DNA of 64,000 nt, taken from positions 5,952,001 to 6,016,000 of the forward strand of contig NZ_JACHMP010000001.1 in the NCBI RefSeq assembly GCF_014204985.1, given 5' to 3'. Source of the DNA: Streptosporangium becharense. Lineage in GTDB: Bacteria > Actinomycetota > Actinomycetes > Streptosporangiales > Streptosporangiaceae. Shown piece by piece: positions 26,012-34,099 of this stretch (position 1 is the first letter of the stretch; each line of letters starts with the position of its first letter). The position numbers were made by a program, and so were the translations under genes. The notes beneath the pieces are model-generated. The model ran no database searches. It was not told the origin of the DNA and was given only the letters and a program-made list of their open reading frames with translations.

Positions 26012-26242
26012 GCAAAAACGCCCCGTTCCTGATCTTCGGAACGGGGCGTGGGTGACCAACCGGGTGACTGACTCCCGAAGATGTCGTCCATGGCCTCCGC
26101 GCCCTGCATGAGCACCGGCCGGATCTGCTTGCGGTAGACGGTCTCGGTGACCACTGTGTTGCGGTGGCCGACCAGGCGCGAGATGTCCTCGATCGGGACG
26201 CCGGAGGCCGACAGCGGTGAGACGAAGCTGTGGTGATTCAGC
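25948..26242 (-). pseudogene. Tyrosine recombinase (phage-type integrase) C-terminal relic at tRNA-Val
   Basis: Read leftward, the frame gives LNHHSFVSPLSASGVPIEDI, then RLVGHRNTVVTETVYRKQIR, the end of a tyrosine integrase with the box-II histidine (GHRNT) and catalytic Tyr (TVYRKQ). The preceding HxLRHS motif is degraded to VALNHHS, so the catalytic Arg is lost, and nothing of the upstream two thirds of an integrase remains. The frame runs into the antisense of the tRNA. This is the standing trace of an element that used the tRNA 3' end as attachment site. Confidence 0.8.
26018..26049 (-). terminator. Perfect 12-base hairpin directly after tRNA-Val
   Basis: ACGCCCCGTTCC (26018-26029) and GGAACGGGGCGT (26038-26049) pair fully around an eight-base loop. 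A run of five A just before the stem gives a T-run on the leftward strand, so it terminates leftward transcription best and may also stop rightward tRNA transcription. Confidence 0.7.
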
Positions 26243-26280
26243 GCAACGCCGAAAGAAGTCCCCTGATGGAGGACGGTGCG

Positions 26281-26655
26281 CTATTTCGCTGTGGAGTCGT
26301 TGTCCTCGCGCTGCTCAGCTCGATACTCGTCCAGGAAGGCGAAGAACGACTCCAAGGGGGTAGTGCCGGGCTCCACCTGGCGTTCGATCTCGGCTGCCCA
26401 GCCCAGCGCGCTCCACCGGCCGTAGCGAGCGAGCCATGCAGAGAAAGGCCCGCTCGGCCAGAAGTCGAACCGTTCCTCAACACCGTGAACATCCAGCGCG
26501 ACCCGATACCCGATCAGGATCATTTCCAGGTCACGGAGAGAACCGTCGCGGAGCCACATCCCTGGCCGGTGTCGCACCTCCTCCAGGAAGCCGTACACGT
26601 TCTGCCACTCAGACGGAGGCTCGGGGCGTGGCCGCTGGGTCTGTTCGTCCGGCAT
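26281..26655 (-). CDS. Uncharacterised 124-residue protein
   Basis: The protein is soluble, with a conserved-looking core VYGFLEEVRHRPGMWLRDGS, then FDFWPSGPFSAWLARYGR and a C-terminal LESFFAFLDEYRAEQ. Similar short proteins occur in accessory regions of actinomycetes, but I cannot assign a function. The ATG at 26655 has a GGAGG too close to be ideal; an internal start is possible. It lies between the integrase relic and a decayed gene. Confidence 0.65.
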   Translation of the reverse strand: MPDEQTQRPRPEPPSEWQNVYGFLEEVRHRPGMWLRDGSLRDLEMILIGYRVALDVHGVEERFDFWPSGPFSAWLARYGRWSALGWAAEIERQVEPGTTPLESFFAFLDEYRAEQREDNDSTAK

Positions 26656-26734
26656 GCCTCCACACTACTGATCAGCGAAAAGCAGGCCGGCAAGTGAGAC
26701 AGAGCGGGCGTCGGCGGATTCGGCTCCATGCCCG

Positions 26735-27139
26735 TCAAAGCGAGGCCAGACCTGCCCACATGCTCCTGGACGAGGCCGAGGCGCTGATCCGCCAAGCCGC
26801 TGAGCAGGTGTGGATGTACTTCTACGACGAGACGTGGTTCCACCTCCAGCACGGCATGATCGAGCTGCACCTTGCCAGTTGACCGAAGGCGATCGACCTG
26901 CTGACGGAAGGGCTGTCCGGTCTGCCGGAGAGCTACAGGCGCGATCGTGCCTGGTACGGGGCATCCTGGTCAAAGCCCGCGCCGAGACCGGAGACGCGGC
27001 GGTGGCCGTGGAGGTGAGCCTGCCCATCGTGGCCGACACCGTCGCGCTGAACCGCCACGACAAGGAACCGGTCGACGTCGCAGCTCTCCTCAGGAGGCGG
27101 AGGTCACTCCAGGCGGCCACTTCGCAGGAGGCCCTGATG
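26735..27139 (+). pseudogene. Decayed C-terminal part of a TPR-containing XRE-type regulator
   Basis: Two frames must be joined to read a coherent protein. The first gives LDEAEALIRQAAEQVWMYFY and FHLQHGMIELHLAS, then a TGA at 26880-26882, then PKAIDLLTEGLSGLPESYRR. From about 26957 the second frame gives ILVKARAETGDAAVAVEVSL and IVADTVALNR. This matches the TPR tail of helix-turn-helix regulators common in actinomycetes. There is one nonsense stop, one frameshift and no N-terminal DNA-binding part. Confidence 0.65.
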
Positions 27140-27198
27140 GACGCCCACCGTACAGATGAGAACCGACCCTCGCCTCCCCGGGCGGTCACGGGGTCGGC

Positions 27199-27771
27199 AT
27201 GTCCCGCGACGGTGCGCTGGGGTTGCACTGGCGGGATGCGGACCGGCTGGTGTTCCACGCCGTGCCGCCCAAGGCCGAGTCACCCCGCCTGGTGATGCTC
27301 GACGTCCGCCGGCCGGGCACGGACCTGCTCGCCGTCGAGACGCTCCACACCATGGAGACCTTCGGCGACGGCACCGCGCTCACGCTCCCCGGCCGGACCC
27401 GGATGGTCGTCTCGCAGGTGGGGACATCGCGCGACCGGGACCAGGGGATCGTCGTGGTCGAGCCGCCCGCGAAACGACCGACCGGATCGGTCTTCGCCTC
27501 CGGGTGCGGGGGCATCGCGGCGTTCACGCTGGATCCTTCGGGCCGGTACCTACTGGTCGGTGTGGACAACCAGGCCGGAATGCTGGTGGGAGACCCGCCC
27601 GAGCCCGCCTGCGGAGACGCCCCGCCGTACGAGCTGTTCCGGGTGGATCTGCAGGGCAGGTCCGGTTCGACGGTGTCCAACACGTACCGCCACGGAGACG
27701 TTCCCTCTCTCGACCTGCCCAGGGTCAGGGTCTGGCAGGGCGAGCGGGCGTTGTACGACATCGCCTGGTAA
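27199..27771 (+). CDS. Uncharacterised protein, possible 5'-truncated beta-propeller
   Basis: This 190-residue frame shows beta-rich repeats such as RLVFHAVPP, RLVMLDVRRPGTDLLAVETL and IAAFTLDPSGRYLLVGVDN, like blades of a WD40-type propeller. The ATG has no ribosome site, and the frame stays open upstream (PGGHGVGMSRDG), so the gene may have lost its 5' part to the same rearrangement that left the neighbouring pseudogene. Function is unknown. Confidence 0.5.
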   Translation: MSRDGALGLHWRDADRLVFHAVPPKAESPRLVMLDVRRPGTDLLAVETLHTMETFGDGTALTLPGRTRMVVSQVGTSRDRDQGIVVVEPPAKRPTGSVFASGCGGIAAFTLDPSGRYLLVGVDNQAGMLVGDPPEPACGDAPPYELFRVDLQGRSGSTVSNTYRHGDVPSLDLPRVRVWQGERALYDIAW

Positions 27772-27879
27772 CCGGACGGCCTGGCACGCCATTCGTGACC
27801 GTCGGACTCCGGATCGGAGATCGCCCGGTGCCCGTCGGCGCGGGTCGGAGCCGTTCGGGGAGTAGTAGCATCCGGCCTC

Positions 27880-28635
27880 GTGGACACCGACCTTGGTCCA
27901 GGCCCGGCGCTGGAGAACCTCTACCGGACCTTCGCGCGTCACTCGATTCCGGAGGACAGCGTCGCGTGCGACCACTGCGTCCTGCCGGAAACGATCCACG
28001 CGGCCCGCACGGAGCCGCTCCGCACGCTCTCCGCGTCGACGCTGGAACGCTACGCGGCGAACGCCCCCTTCGGCACGTGGGGCGATGTGAGGGACCTCAA
28101 GTACTACCTTCCCCGCGTGATGGAGCTTCTGGTCAGGGGGGAATTCGACCACTCCTACTACGGCGAGATGCTCATGCGCATGCTCGGCGAACACTGGCGT
28201 GACTGGCCGCAGGACGAGCAGGAGGCCGTCCTGGCCGTCATCGACGCCTGGTGGCGGTTCACGCTGCACCGGCCGCCGCGTGCCGCCGGAGACCCACCGG
28301 ACATCGACATTGTGGAGATGCTCGAAATCATCGTGGAGATGCTCGGTCTCGACCTGGACGCCTACCTGACCAAGTGGGAGGAGAGCGCCGGGAACGAGGC
28401 CGCGGCACTGCATGTCGCGAAGCACATCCGGTTGTTCGAGCACTTCATGGACCACGACAAGGAGTGGCAGGTCTCGCTGGACCGCTGGTTCTGCGGCCCA
28501 GCCCCCATCCGCATCATGGAAAGCGCACTGCCTTCCGCCAGCTCAGCTGAGGTGGAGGAGAAACTGAGAAGCGGCTTGAACATGCACATATGGGGTTGGG
28601 AAGACAGGACTTCCACCGACGTCGATCACCGTTGA
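27880..28635 (+). CDS. Uncharacterised 251-residue protein
   Basis: The protein has an early CxxC (ACDHCVLP) followed by helical sequence with ASTLERYAANAPFGTWGDVR and DLKYYLPRVMELLVRGEFDH, a pattern seen in unnamed actinomycete proteins of similar length. There is no signal or membrane segment. The GTG at 27880 lacks a clear ribosome site. Codon use is less GC-biased at the 3' end. Function cannot be deduced. Confidence 0.65.
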   Translation: MDTDLGPGPALENLYRTFARHSIPEDSVACDHCVLPETIHAARTEPLRTLSASTLERYAANAPFGTWGDVRDLKYYLPRVMELLVRGEFDHSYYGEMLMRMLGEHWRDWPQDEQEAVLAVIDAWWRFTLHRPPRAAGDPPDIDIVEMLEIIVEMLGLDLDAYLTKWEESAGNEAAALHVAKHIRLFEHFMDHDKEWQVSLDRWFCGPAPIRIMESALPSASSAEVEEKLRSGLNMHIWGWEDRTSTDVDHR

Positions 28636-28782
28636 ACCTGCGGTCGCCGGCCCGTCCGCCGGGCGGTTGAAGCGATGCGCGAGTTCGCTCGCGCCGGAAG
28701 ACGGGCCGCCGCTCGGGTGGTGGACGTGAGCGGGAGCGACCGGCGGGATCCGGTGCGGAGGAGACGACCCCTCCATACAGGT

Positions 28783-28857
28783 CCGGTCCGTGCGGGACCG
28801 GTCCGTGTAGAACCGGTCCGTGTAGAACCGGTCCGTGCGGGACCGGTCCGTGCAGGA
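28783..28857. repeat. Five tandem copies of a 15-base unit
   Basis: The unit CCGGTCCGTGYRGRA repeats at 28783, 28798, 28813, 28828 and 28843 without gaps. It lies just beyond the stop of the DUF397 gene. The period of five codons would keep frame, but no real gene covers it. Confidence 0.85.
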
Positions 28858-28868
28858 CCGGGCCCGGA

Positions 28869-29069
28869 TCAGCGGTCGAACTCGCCGTTCTTGACCCCTC
28901 CGACGAACGCCTGCCAGTCGGCGGGGGTGAAGAGCAGCTTGGGGCCGCCGGGATCCTTGCTGTCCCGGACGGCCACGACCCCGGGCAGGTTGGTGGCCAC
29001 TTCGACACACTGGCCACCGTTCGATCCGGAACGCGAAGACTTCCGCCATAGGGCAGTGCTCAGGTCCAT
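28869..29069 (-). CDS. DUF397 domain protein
   Basis: This 66-residue protein is a typical DUF397 member: WRKSSRSGSNGGQCVEVA, VAVRDSKDPGGPKLLFTPADW and a closing FVGGVKNGEFD. It overlaps the XRE gene by ten bases and is co-expressed with it. Such pairs resemble whiJ and its small partner in streptomycetes, where they act in development. Direct function is unknown. Confidence 0.9.
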   Translation of the reverse strand: MDLSTALWRKSSRSGSNGGQCVEVATNLPGVVAVRDSKDPGGPKLLFTPADWQAFVGGVKNGEFDR

Positions 29070-29887
29070 TCCTGCCTCGCATCCTCGATCATTTTGAGGG
29101 ACATGTGATCAGGATAAGCCCAACGTCGAATCGCCTCATATCGATTCCATATCGAGGCTACGAGTTCGGAGTCTGTGGATATCTTCCCCTCGGTTGATGA
29201 ATCTGAGTGGATGGCATCTGGCTGTCCGTTCGGAAGTTCAGCGATCATGAATGCGCCGAGGAGCCCTGACAGGCACCGTTGATCGACGAGTTGGATGAAG
29301 ACGCTGGGGTGCTTTTCGATCTCCAGCAGGTAGTCAAGCTGTTCACGCATCACTGCGGGATCCCCGACTGGACGACGTAGTACGCCTGCGTCGATGAGAG
29401 CCAGCAACAGTGGAGGGGCGTCCCCTTCGAGGATCTGCCGACGCTGTATGCGGGCTTGAACACGTTCCTCCACATCCTCAGAAGTGATCCGAGGTTCCTG
29501 ACTGAGTACGTACCGGGCATAGGACTCCGTCTGGAGGAGTCCCGGCACGAGGAGGGGATCCCAGGAACGCAGGACGCGGGCGGTGGGCTCGACCTCCTCG
29601 GCCCAGCTCCGGAACCAGGTCGGGCCACCCGGCTGGGTGATGATGCGCTGGTGGAGCCGGATGAAGGAGACGCCGTTCGCCGTGCCGAAGAGGCGGTCCA
29701 GCCTCTCGGCGTCGGACCTCGACGGGGTCCGGGTGGCCTTCTCCAGACGGCTCACCTGGGTCTGGGTGCAGCCGAGGCGGGAGGCCACGGCGGCCTGGGA
29801 GAGCTGCGCCGCCTCCCTCAACCGGCGCATCTCGACGCCGAACCGCACCCGTGGGGACCCGGGGTCGAGAGACGGCACCACATCCAT
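29060..29887 (-). CDS. XRE family helix-turn-helix regulator (WhiJ-like)
   Basis: This 275-residue protein starts with an XRE domain (LREAAQLSQAAVASRLGCTQTQVSRLEK spans residues 22-50) and continues with the DUF5753-type C-terminal region WFRSWAEEVEPTARVLRSWD, LLVPGLLQTESYAR and SVFIQLVDQRC. The ATG is at 29887. It overlaps the downstream DUF397 gene and faces a small gene plus an RsbW-like ATPase gene on the other side of a 285-base gap. The same set recurs at 49.3-51.0 kb. A regulatory module of the WhiJ/AbaA kind is inferred. Confidence 0.9.
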   Translation of the reverse strand: MDVVPSLDPGSPRVRFGVEMRRLREAAQLSQAAVASRLGCTQTQVSRLEKATRTPSRSDAERLDRLFGTANGVSFIRLHQRIITQPGGPTWFRSWAEEVEPTARVLRSWDPLLVPGLLQTESYARYVLSQEPRITSEDVEERVQARIQRRQILEGDAPPLLLALIDAGVLRRPVGDPAVMREQLDYLLEIEKHPSVFIQLVDQRCLSGLLGAFMIAELPNGQPDAIHSDSSTEGKISTDSELVASIWNRYEAIRRWAYPDHMSLKMIEDARQEWT

Positions 29888-30172
29888 CGCATTCCTCCCG
29901 AATTAGAAAAAGCGGACCTGTGGGCCAAGTCGCGATGCCGAATTCAGCCCGGGGCAGACCGGGCGCCGTCATCATCCACCCTGCCCTGGGTTGCCGAACC
30001 GGTCGTCAACCCGTTACCCGGAGGGCAGTCTAAACGCAGATCTTCTGGAAATCGCAGGGAAGAAAGCAAGTCATCACCTTTCCAATCGGGAACGGGCCGG
30101 GGTGCGCACGAATATCGCGATGTCATTCCGGGCCCCGGTCGTGTTTATCGGAAATCACTCTGGAGGCGGGCC

Positions 30173-30460
30173 GTGGCGGCGGTTGGGCAGTACGAGAGGT
30201 TCGATCATCTGGTCCGGCTGGGCTGGGCACTGCACGGCCTCGGCGTTCACACGTCGCTGGTGCTTCCCGTGGCCGGACAGCCGGTTCTGGAGATTCAGCC
30301 GGCGTTCGGTGCCCCGGTCCACATCACCGCCATACGGCGTTACTGCGGCTGGGTCTTCACCTGGCGCCCGTGGCGGGCACGACTGTGGCGGCGGGACAGG
30401 TGGGTGGTGGCCGACGCCGAGAACGCCGCCGACATCATCATGGCGGAGGTGGGCGGGTGA
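30173..30460 (+). CDS. Small uncharacterised protein upstream of an RsbW-like ATPase gene
   Basis: This 95-residue protein starts at a GTG preceded by GGAGG seven bases upstream. It is rich in Trp and Arg near the C-terminus (WVFTWRPWRARLWRRDRWVV) and ends 50 bases before the ATPase start. It has no membrane segment or known domain. A role with the ATPase is suggested by position alone. Confidence 0.65.
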   Translation: MAAVGQYERFDHLVRLGWALHGLGVHTSLVLPVAGQPVLEIQPAFGAPVHITAIRRYCGWVFTWRPWRARLWRRDRWVVADAENAADIIMAEVGG

Positions 30461-30510
30461 GAGGGCGGAGGCCGACCCGCGATCACGGTGACCCGCCGGG
30501 GAAGAGGTCC

Positions 30511-30918
30511 GTGAATTCACGTGACCGCACCTGGCAGCGGGAATTCCCGGGAAAGGAGATGTCCGTCCCCGCCGCCCGCGAATGGGCGAGGGAACTGCTG
30601 GCCGGGCGGATCGCGGCCCCGGTCCTCGACGACGTGCTGCTCCTGCTGAGCGAGGTGGTCACCAACGCGATCGCGCACTCGGACTCGGGACGTACGGCGG
30701 GCGGCCGGGTGGCGGTGCGGATGGCCTGCGTCTCCGGTGACGTCCACGTGGAGGTGATCGACGACGGCTCGGCCGTCAGCGCGCCGGCCGTGCGTGTGCC
30801 GGACCTCGAAGAGGACGGCGGCCGCGGCCTGTGGCTGGTGAACCTGCTCGCGACCACATGGGGGTCATATCGCGGTGAATCCGGCGGATCGGTCTGGTTC
30901 AGAGTGGCCGAATGTTGA
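30511..30918 (+). CDS. ATP-binding protein of the RsbW/SpoIIAB type
   Basis: This protein of 135 residues holds a HATPase_c domain: N box LLLLSEVVTNAIAHSDSG, G1 box EVIDDGS and G2 box GGRGLWLVNLLA. Such proteins are serine kinases that act as anti-sigma factors or their relatives. The GTG at 30511 follows GAGG. Its association with the XRE/DUF397 pair resembles the abaA/whiJ type loci of streptomycetes. No sigma factor or anti-anti-sigma gene is adjacent. Confidence 0.85.
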   Translation: MNSRDRTWQREFPGKEMSVPAAREWARELLAGRIAAPVLDDVLLLLSEVVTNAIAHSDSGRTAGGRVAVRMACVSGDVHVEVIDDGSAVSAPAVRVPDLEEDGGRGLWLVNLLATTWGSYRGESGGSVWFRVAEC

Positions 30919-30965
30919 CGAGCGGATATCCGGAGGGTGTGGCGGCGGGCGGCCGATTGGGTGAA

Positions 30966-30989
30966 GATCGATATATCTCGATGTCGATC
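30966..30989. promoter_or_regulatory. Inverted repeat upstream of the lipoprotein gene
   Basis: GATCGA and TCGATC flank a 12-base AT-rich centre that contains ATATATC, ending 18 bases before the lipoprotein ATG. An operator overlapping the promoter is likely. Confidence 0.35.
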
Positions 30990-31006
30990 ACCCTCGGAGG
31001 TATGGC

Positions 31007-31483
31007 ATGCGCGTCGTCCGGTTACTGGCCATCGGTTCGATGCTGGTGATGGTGGCATCGGGATGCGCTTCCGGGCCTTCTCTGAAAGAGGCGGCGGCGG
31101 AGTTGCAGAAGGACACGAAGAGGCTGGAGACCGACGACCTCTTCAAGAACCCGCTCATGAAACTCCGCATCCTCCAGCGTCCGGATGAAGACATTCCCTG
31201 CGCCAAGGACAGGTTCAAGCGAGTGCTACGGGCGACGGCGGACGACGAGCGCGTCAAGGGAGAAGACCTGGACTCTCACCTGGACAAATCTGAGCAGGTT
31301 ATGGAGAACACTCTCTCTCAGATCCTGGATTACGAGGTGGAAGAGGATTTAACGCAGTTGGATGCCTTGGAGGGAAGGTTTATTCATGGCAGGAAGCAAG
31401 TAGGGGTCGTGGTGAATGTGTATGTAGCGCCGGAGGCGCCGACCTGGCGACTTCGCGCGGAGACCATATGCCTGCCACGCTAA
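31007..31483 (+). CDS. Putative lipoprotein of unknown function
   Basis: This 158-residue protein begins MRVVRLLAIGSMLVMVASGC, a lipoprotein signal with lipobox ASGC, and then a charged helical region (AAAELQKDTKRLETDDLF). Two later cysteines could pair. The ATG follows CGGAGG. It ends 13 bases before the convergent 659-residue gene. No family is recognised. Confidence 0.75.
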   Translation: MRVVRLLAIGSMLVMVASGCASGPSLKEAAAELQKDTKRLETDDLFKNPLMKLRILQRPDEDIPCAKDRFKRVLRATADDERVKGEDLDSHLDKSEQVMENTLSQILDYEVEEDLTQLDALEGRFIHGRKQVGVVVNVYVAPEAPTWRLRAETICLPR

Positions 31484-31496
31484 AGGGATCGGCCTG

Positions 31497-33476
31497 TCAA
31501 TTCACGGCCTTTAGTAGATTCTCAGCCAGATCGCTGGTCTGAGTGCGTGAAGATCGTTCGATCTTCTTGTCGAGTGTGTCGTTGCTGTCCATCCAGTCAT
31601 CATAAACGGTCAGCTTTTCTTGTAGTATTTGCTCCCATTTCTTACCATCTGTGGCTTCGTGCTTGGCGTCGGCCACAAACTCGTCATAGGTCTTGAGGGC
31701 GCCGGTAGTGGTGCTGACGAGTTCTTCAGGAAGCTCATTCGCCGGGTAACCACCGCTGTGAAGCAGGTACGCCATGTCGTACTTCAGACGCTTGGCAAGA
31801 TCAGCCCGTTCGTTGGTGGCTGCTTGAACCTGTGTCTCGAAACTGTCGGCCCATTCGTCCGAAGCAGAGCTGATGATGTAAGCCTGGGTGATCTCCCATC
31901 CGAGTTCGGCAACCGAATCGACAATCGGATCCGCGAGGGGAAGACCGCCAAGAATGAAGGCTGCGGTGTTCTTGGTGAAGTTGCGGGCCATGTCGGAGAC
32001 GGTGTCCTCCGCGCCGAGTACGTCTTTCGCGGTCTTGAATGCCACACTGCCGAGGTCGCCGAACATTATTGAGGTGTCGCTGAAGTAGTCAGCGCTGCCT
32101 TGTGCGTCCAGGCGAGCGGCGGACAGCAAGGTGTCATGACGGAACCGTGCCACCGCCGAGTTGAATTCCTTGACGACCTGCTCCTCACCCACGAAGGTCT
32201 TCAAGAATCGAGACGTGTCACCGGGGCTGAGGTAGAACGCGGGGGTCACCCCGGGAAGAGGGTTCCAGTGCCGAGGGATTTCCATGCCCGATGCTCGGTT
32301 GGCGGCTCTGTCGAAGCGGGCACCCGAGGCCAGTTCGTGGATGTACGACTTCGCGATCACACCCATGGAGTCCTTGGCCCGTTGCGGCAGGTCGTCGCCG
32401 AAGGACCCCGCCACCTTCATCATGTCCAGGGTGAAGGCGGCGGCCGCCGGGCTGTGCTGTCCGGGTTTCTCGGTCGTGGCCTCGCTGCCCGCCTCCATCA
32501 CCCGGCCGAAGGCGTCGGCGACGTCGTCTCCGGTGGCCACCTCCTTGGCGTAGTCGAGGAACCTTTTCATCTTCTCGGACTGGTTGAGTGTGACGCCGTC
32601 CCCGCCCATCTTGGCGAACGCGTCACGGGTGGCCGCGCCGTCGCCGGTGAGCACCTCCAGGCCCATGGCGACCAGGTCGGGGGGCAGGCCGTGCGGTTGG
32701 GATCCGATGGTTCCGGCGCGCCAGTCCTGATGAGGGTTCTCGGTGAAGTCGTCCAGGACCAATGCGCGGGCCGCCGCGCTGCGGACGCCGGAAGGGGCGT
32801 TCGCACCCTTGAGCAGGGCGAGCCGGTTCCATGCGACGATCTTCCCTTTGACCGGTTTCACCAGGTCGCTCCTGACCTTGGCGAACGCCGGGACGAGGGT
32901 GGGGGCACGCAGCGCGGCGCCCAGGGCTTTGCTGAAGGCAGCCAGGTCCTGCTCAGCGGTCTTGCTGCCCGTGGCCGCGATGACGGTGGGCAGTGCGTCG
33001 CGGGCCTTCGCGGGCAGCAGGGCGAAGAACGCGGCGGCGGCCTGGGGGTTCTCCGCCAGCTGGGCGATCTCGCCCGCGTGCTGGTGGATGAGCGCGGCCT
33101 GAAGCTCGCCGCTGTGCTTCACGAGGATGTCGTCGCCGTATGTCCTGGCCAGTGCCTGGGCGAACTCGAAGCCCGCCAGTTCGTCGGGGAGGCGGACGAG
33201 CCCCTGCCCGCTGGCTCCCTTCGACCCCGGGCCGCCCTCGGCGTCCAGTGCCTGGATCAGCTCGGCTCGGCCATGGAGCATGGAGACCTGCGTCCGGCCC
33301 CAGTCGGCGATGTCGGCGATCTCCCGCAGCGCGGGGGTGCTGATCCCGTGCTGGCCGAGCTTTCTCCCGAACTCCTGGTGGAACGCGGTCAGCCGGTCGG
33401 CCGCCCCGCGCAGGGAGGCGGCGAGTTTCCCCATCTCGCCGGGGTCGATCCCGCAGAACTCGTCGGTGGGTGCCAT
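31497..33476 (-). CDS. Large protein with WXG100-like N-terminus
   Basis: This 659-residue protein starts with a helical segment (IDPGEMGKLAASLRGAADRL) like the WXG100/ESX hairpin proteins and then has a long, mostly helical body with no signal peptide. The last 200 residues include two weakly hydrophobic stretches (AAFILGGLPLADPIVDSVAE). The size and the small WXG-like partner just upstream suggest a substrate or structural part of a type VII-like secretion or a polymorphic-toxin style system; no toxin domain is recognisable. The ATG is preceded by AAGGGG. The C-terminus is richer in Lys, Asp and Thr and less GC-biased than the N-terminus. Confidence 0.7.
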   Translation of the reverse strand: MAPTDEFCGIDPGEMGKLAASLRGAADRLTAFHQEFGRKLGQHGISTPALREIADIADWGRTQVSMLHGRAELIQALDAEGGPGSKGASGQGLVRLPDELAGFEFAQALARTYGDDILVKHSGELQAALIHQHAGEIAQLAENPQAAAAFFALLPAKARDALPTVIAATGSKTAEQDLAAFSKALGAALRAPTLVPAFAKVRSDLVKPVKGKIVAWNRLALLKGANAPSGVRSAAARALVLDDFTENPHQDWRAGTIGSQPHGLPPDLVAMGLEVLTGDGAATRDAFAKMGGDGVTLNQSEKMKRFLDYAKEVATGDDVADAFGRVMEAGSEATTEKPGQHSPAAAAFTLDMMKVAGSFGDDLPQRAKDSMGVIAKSYIHELASGARFDRAANRASGMEIPRHWNPLPGVTPAFYLSPGDTSRFLKTFVGEEQVVKEFNSAVARFRHDTLLSAARLDAQGSADYFSDTSIMFGDLGSVAFKTAKDVLGAEDTVSDMARNFTKNTAAFILGGLPLADPIVDSVAELGWEITQAYIISSASDEWADSFETQVQAATNERADLAKRLKYDMAYLLHSGGYPANELPEELVSTTTGALKTYDEFVADAKHEATDGKKWEQILQEKLTVYDDWMDSNDTLDKKIERSSRTQTSDLAENLLKAVN

Positions 33477-33491
33477 GGAGCGTTCCCCTTC

Positions 33492-33623
33492 GCGGTCGGC
33501 GTGGTCGTGCGGTCGGTGTGGACACCGCAGGTTTCAGGCCGTCCGCGGTCGGCGCGGTCACCGCCGTGGTTCTTGCGGCCGGTGTGGTCACCTGCGGCGG
33601 AGCAGGCGGTCGGCGCGGTCACA
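33492..33623. repeat. Five degenerate copies of an 18-base unit
   Basis: GCGGTCGGYGYGGTCACC-like units begin at 33492, 33509, 33545, 33575 and 33606 with uneven spacing. They fill the 142-base gap between the WXG-like gene and the 659-residue gene and reach into the 3' end of the former. Confidence 0.6.
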
Positions 33624-33927
33624 TGCGTCCGGCCATCTCCCGGCGTGCGGCGTTCGCCTCGGTCTCGGTCACCAGCGGAGGGTGCCGGTGGAGTTCCTCC
33701 TCGATCGCGTCGACCACCCGCTGTGCGAGCCGCGCCAGCCGGTGGTGTCGCTCTTCCAGCTCGGCGGCCCAGGCGACGGCCGTCGGCCCTGTCCAGACCT
33801 GTCCCGCCCGCATCGCGCCGAAGGCGCGCTGGTATGCCTGCCGCACCTCGTGAGACCGGTTTTCGGCCTCCACGAGCAGGTGTCTCAACCGCTCGTGCCA
33901 GGGGTTGGGCACCATCGGCTCGGCCAC
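33619..33927 (-). CDS. Small WXG100-like protein
   Basis: This 102-residue helical protein has a central VWTGPTAVAWAAELEERHHR, which resembles the W-x-G turn between two helices of ESAT-6/WXG100 proteins. It has no signal peptide, as expected for type VII substrates. The start may be the GTG at 33927 or the ATG four codons later. It lies upstream of the 659-residue gene in the same direction. No EccC or other secretion gene is visible nearby. Confidence 0.65.
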   Translation of the reverse strand: MAEPMVPNPWHERLRHLLVEAENRSHEVRQAYQRAFGAMRAGQVWTGPTAVAWAAELEERHHRLARLAQRVVDAIEEELHRHPPLVTETEANAARREMAGRM

Positions 33928-34099
33928 GCCGCCCCCGTCCTCTCCAGGACTCCGCGATGGAAGAAAAAGCCGAATATCACACTGAATACTAACTATTCAT
34001 ATCGACAAGGGTGGGCCCCTGTCAGCGCTGCGCTCCCGTCGTCGTTCTTTCGTTTACTTCATTCGTTTCGAATGATGCGATTAAGAGGGGAAGATAGAC
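33928..34099. promoter_or_regulatory. AT-rich divergent region with small palindrome
   Basis: The stretch 33960-34090 is clearly AT-richer than its surroundings and holds GAATA-CTAAC-TATTC (33985-33999). It sits between the leftward WXG-like gene and the rightward broken antitoxin-like gene and probably holds both promoters. Confidence 0.35.

Noticed and set aside
25948..26154. 68-residue leftward frame as a gene of its own
   Set aside because: It is only the end of the integrase relic plus antisense of tRNA-Val; it lacks a start context and a ribosome site.
28783..28857. 15-base array as a CRISPR
   Set aside because: Units are contiguous without spacers and too short; no cas gene is in the window.
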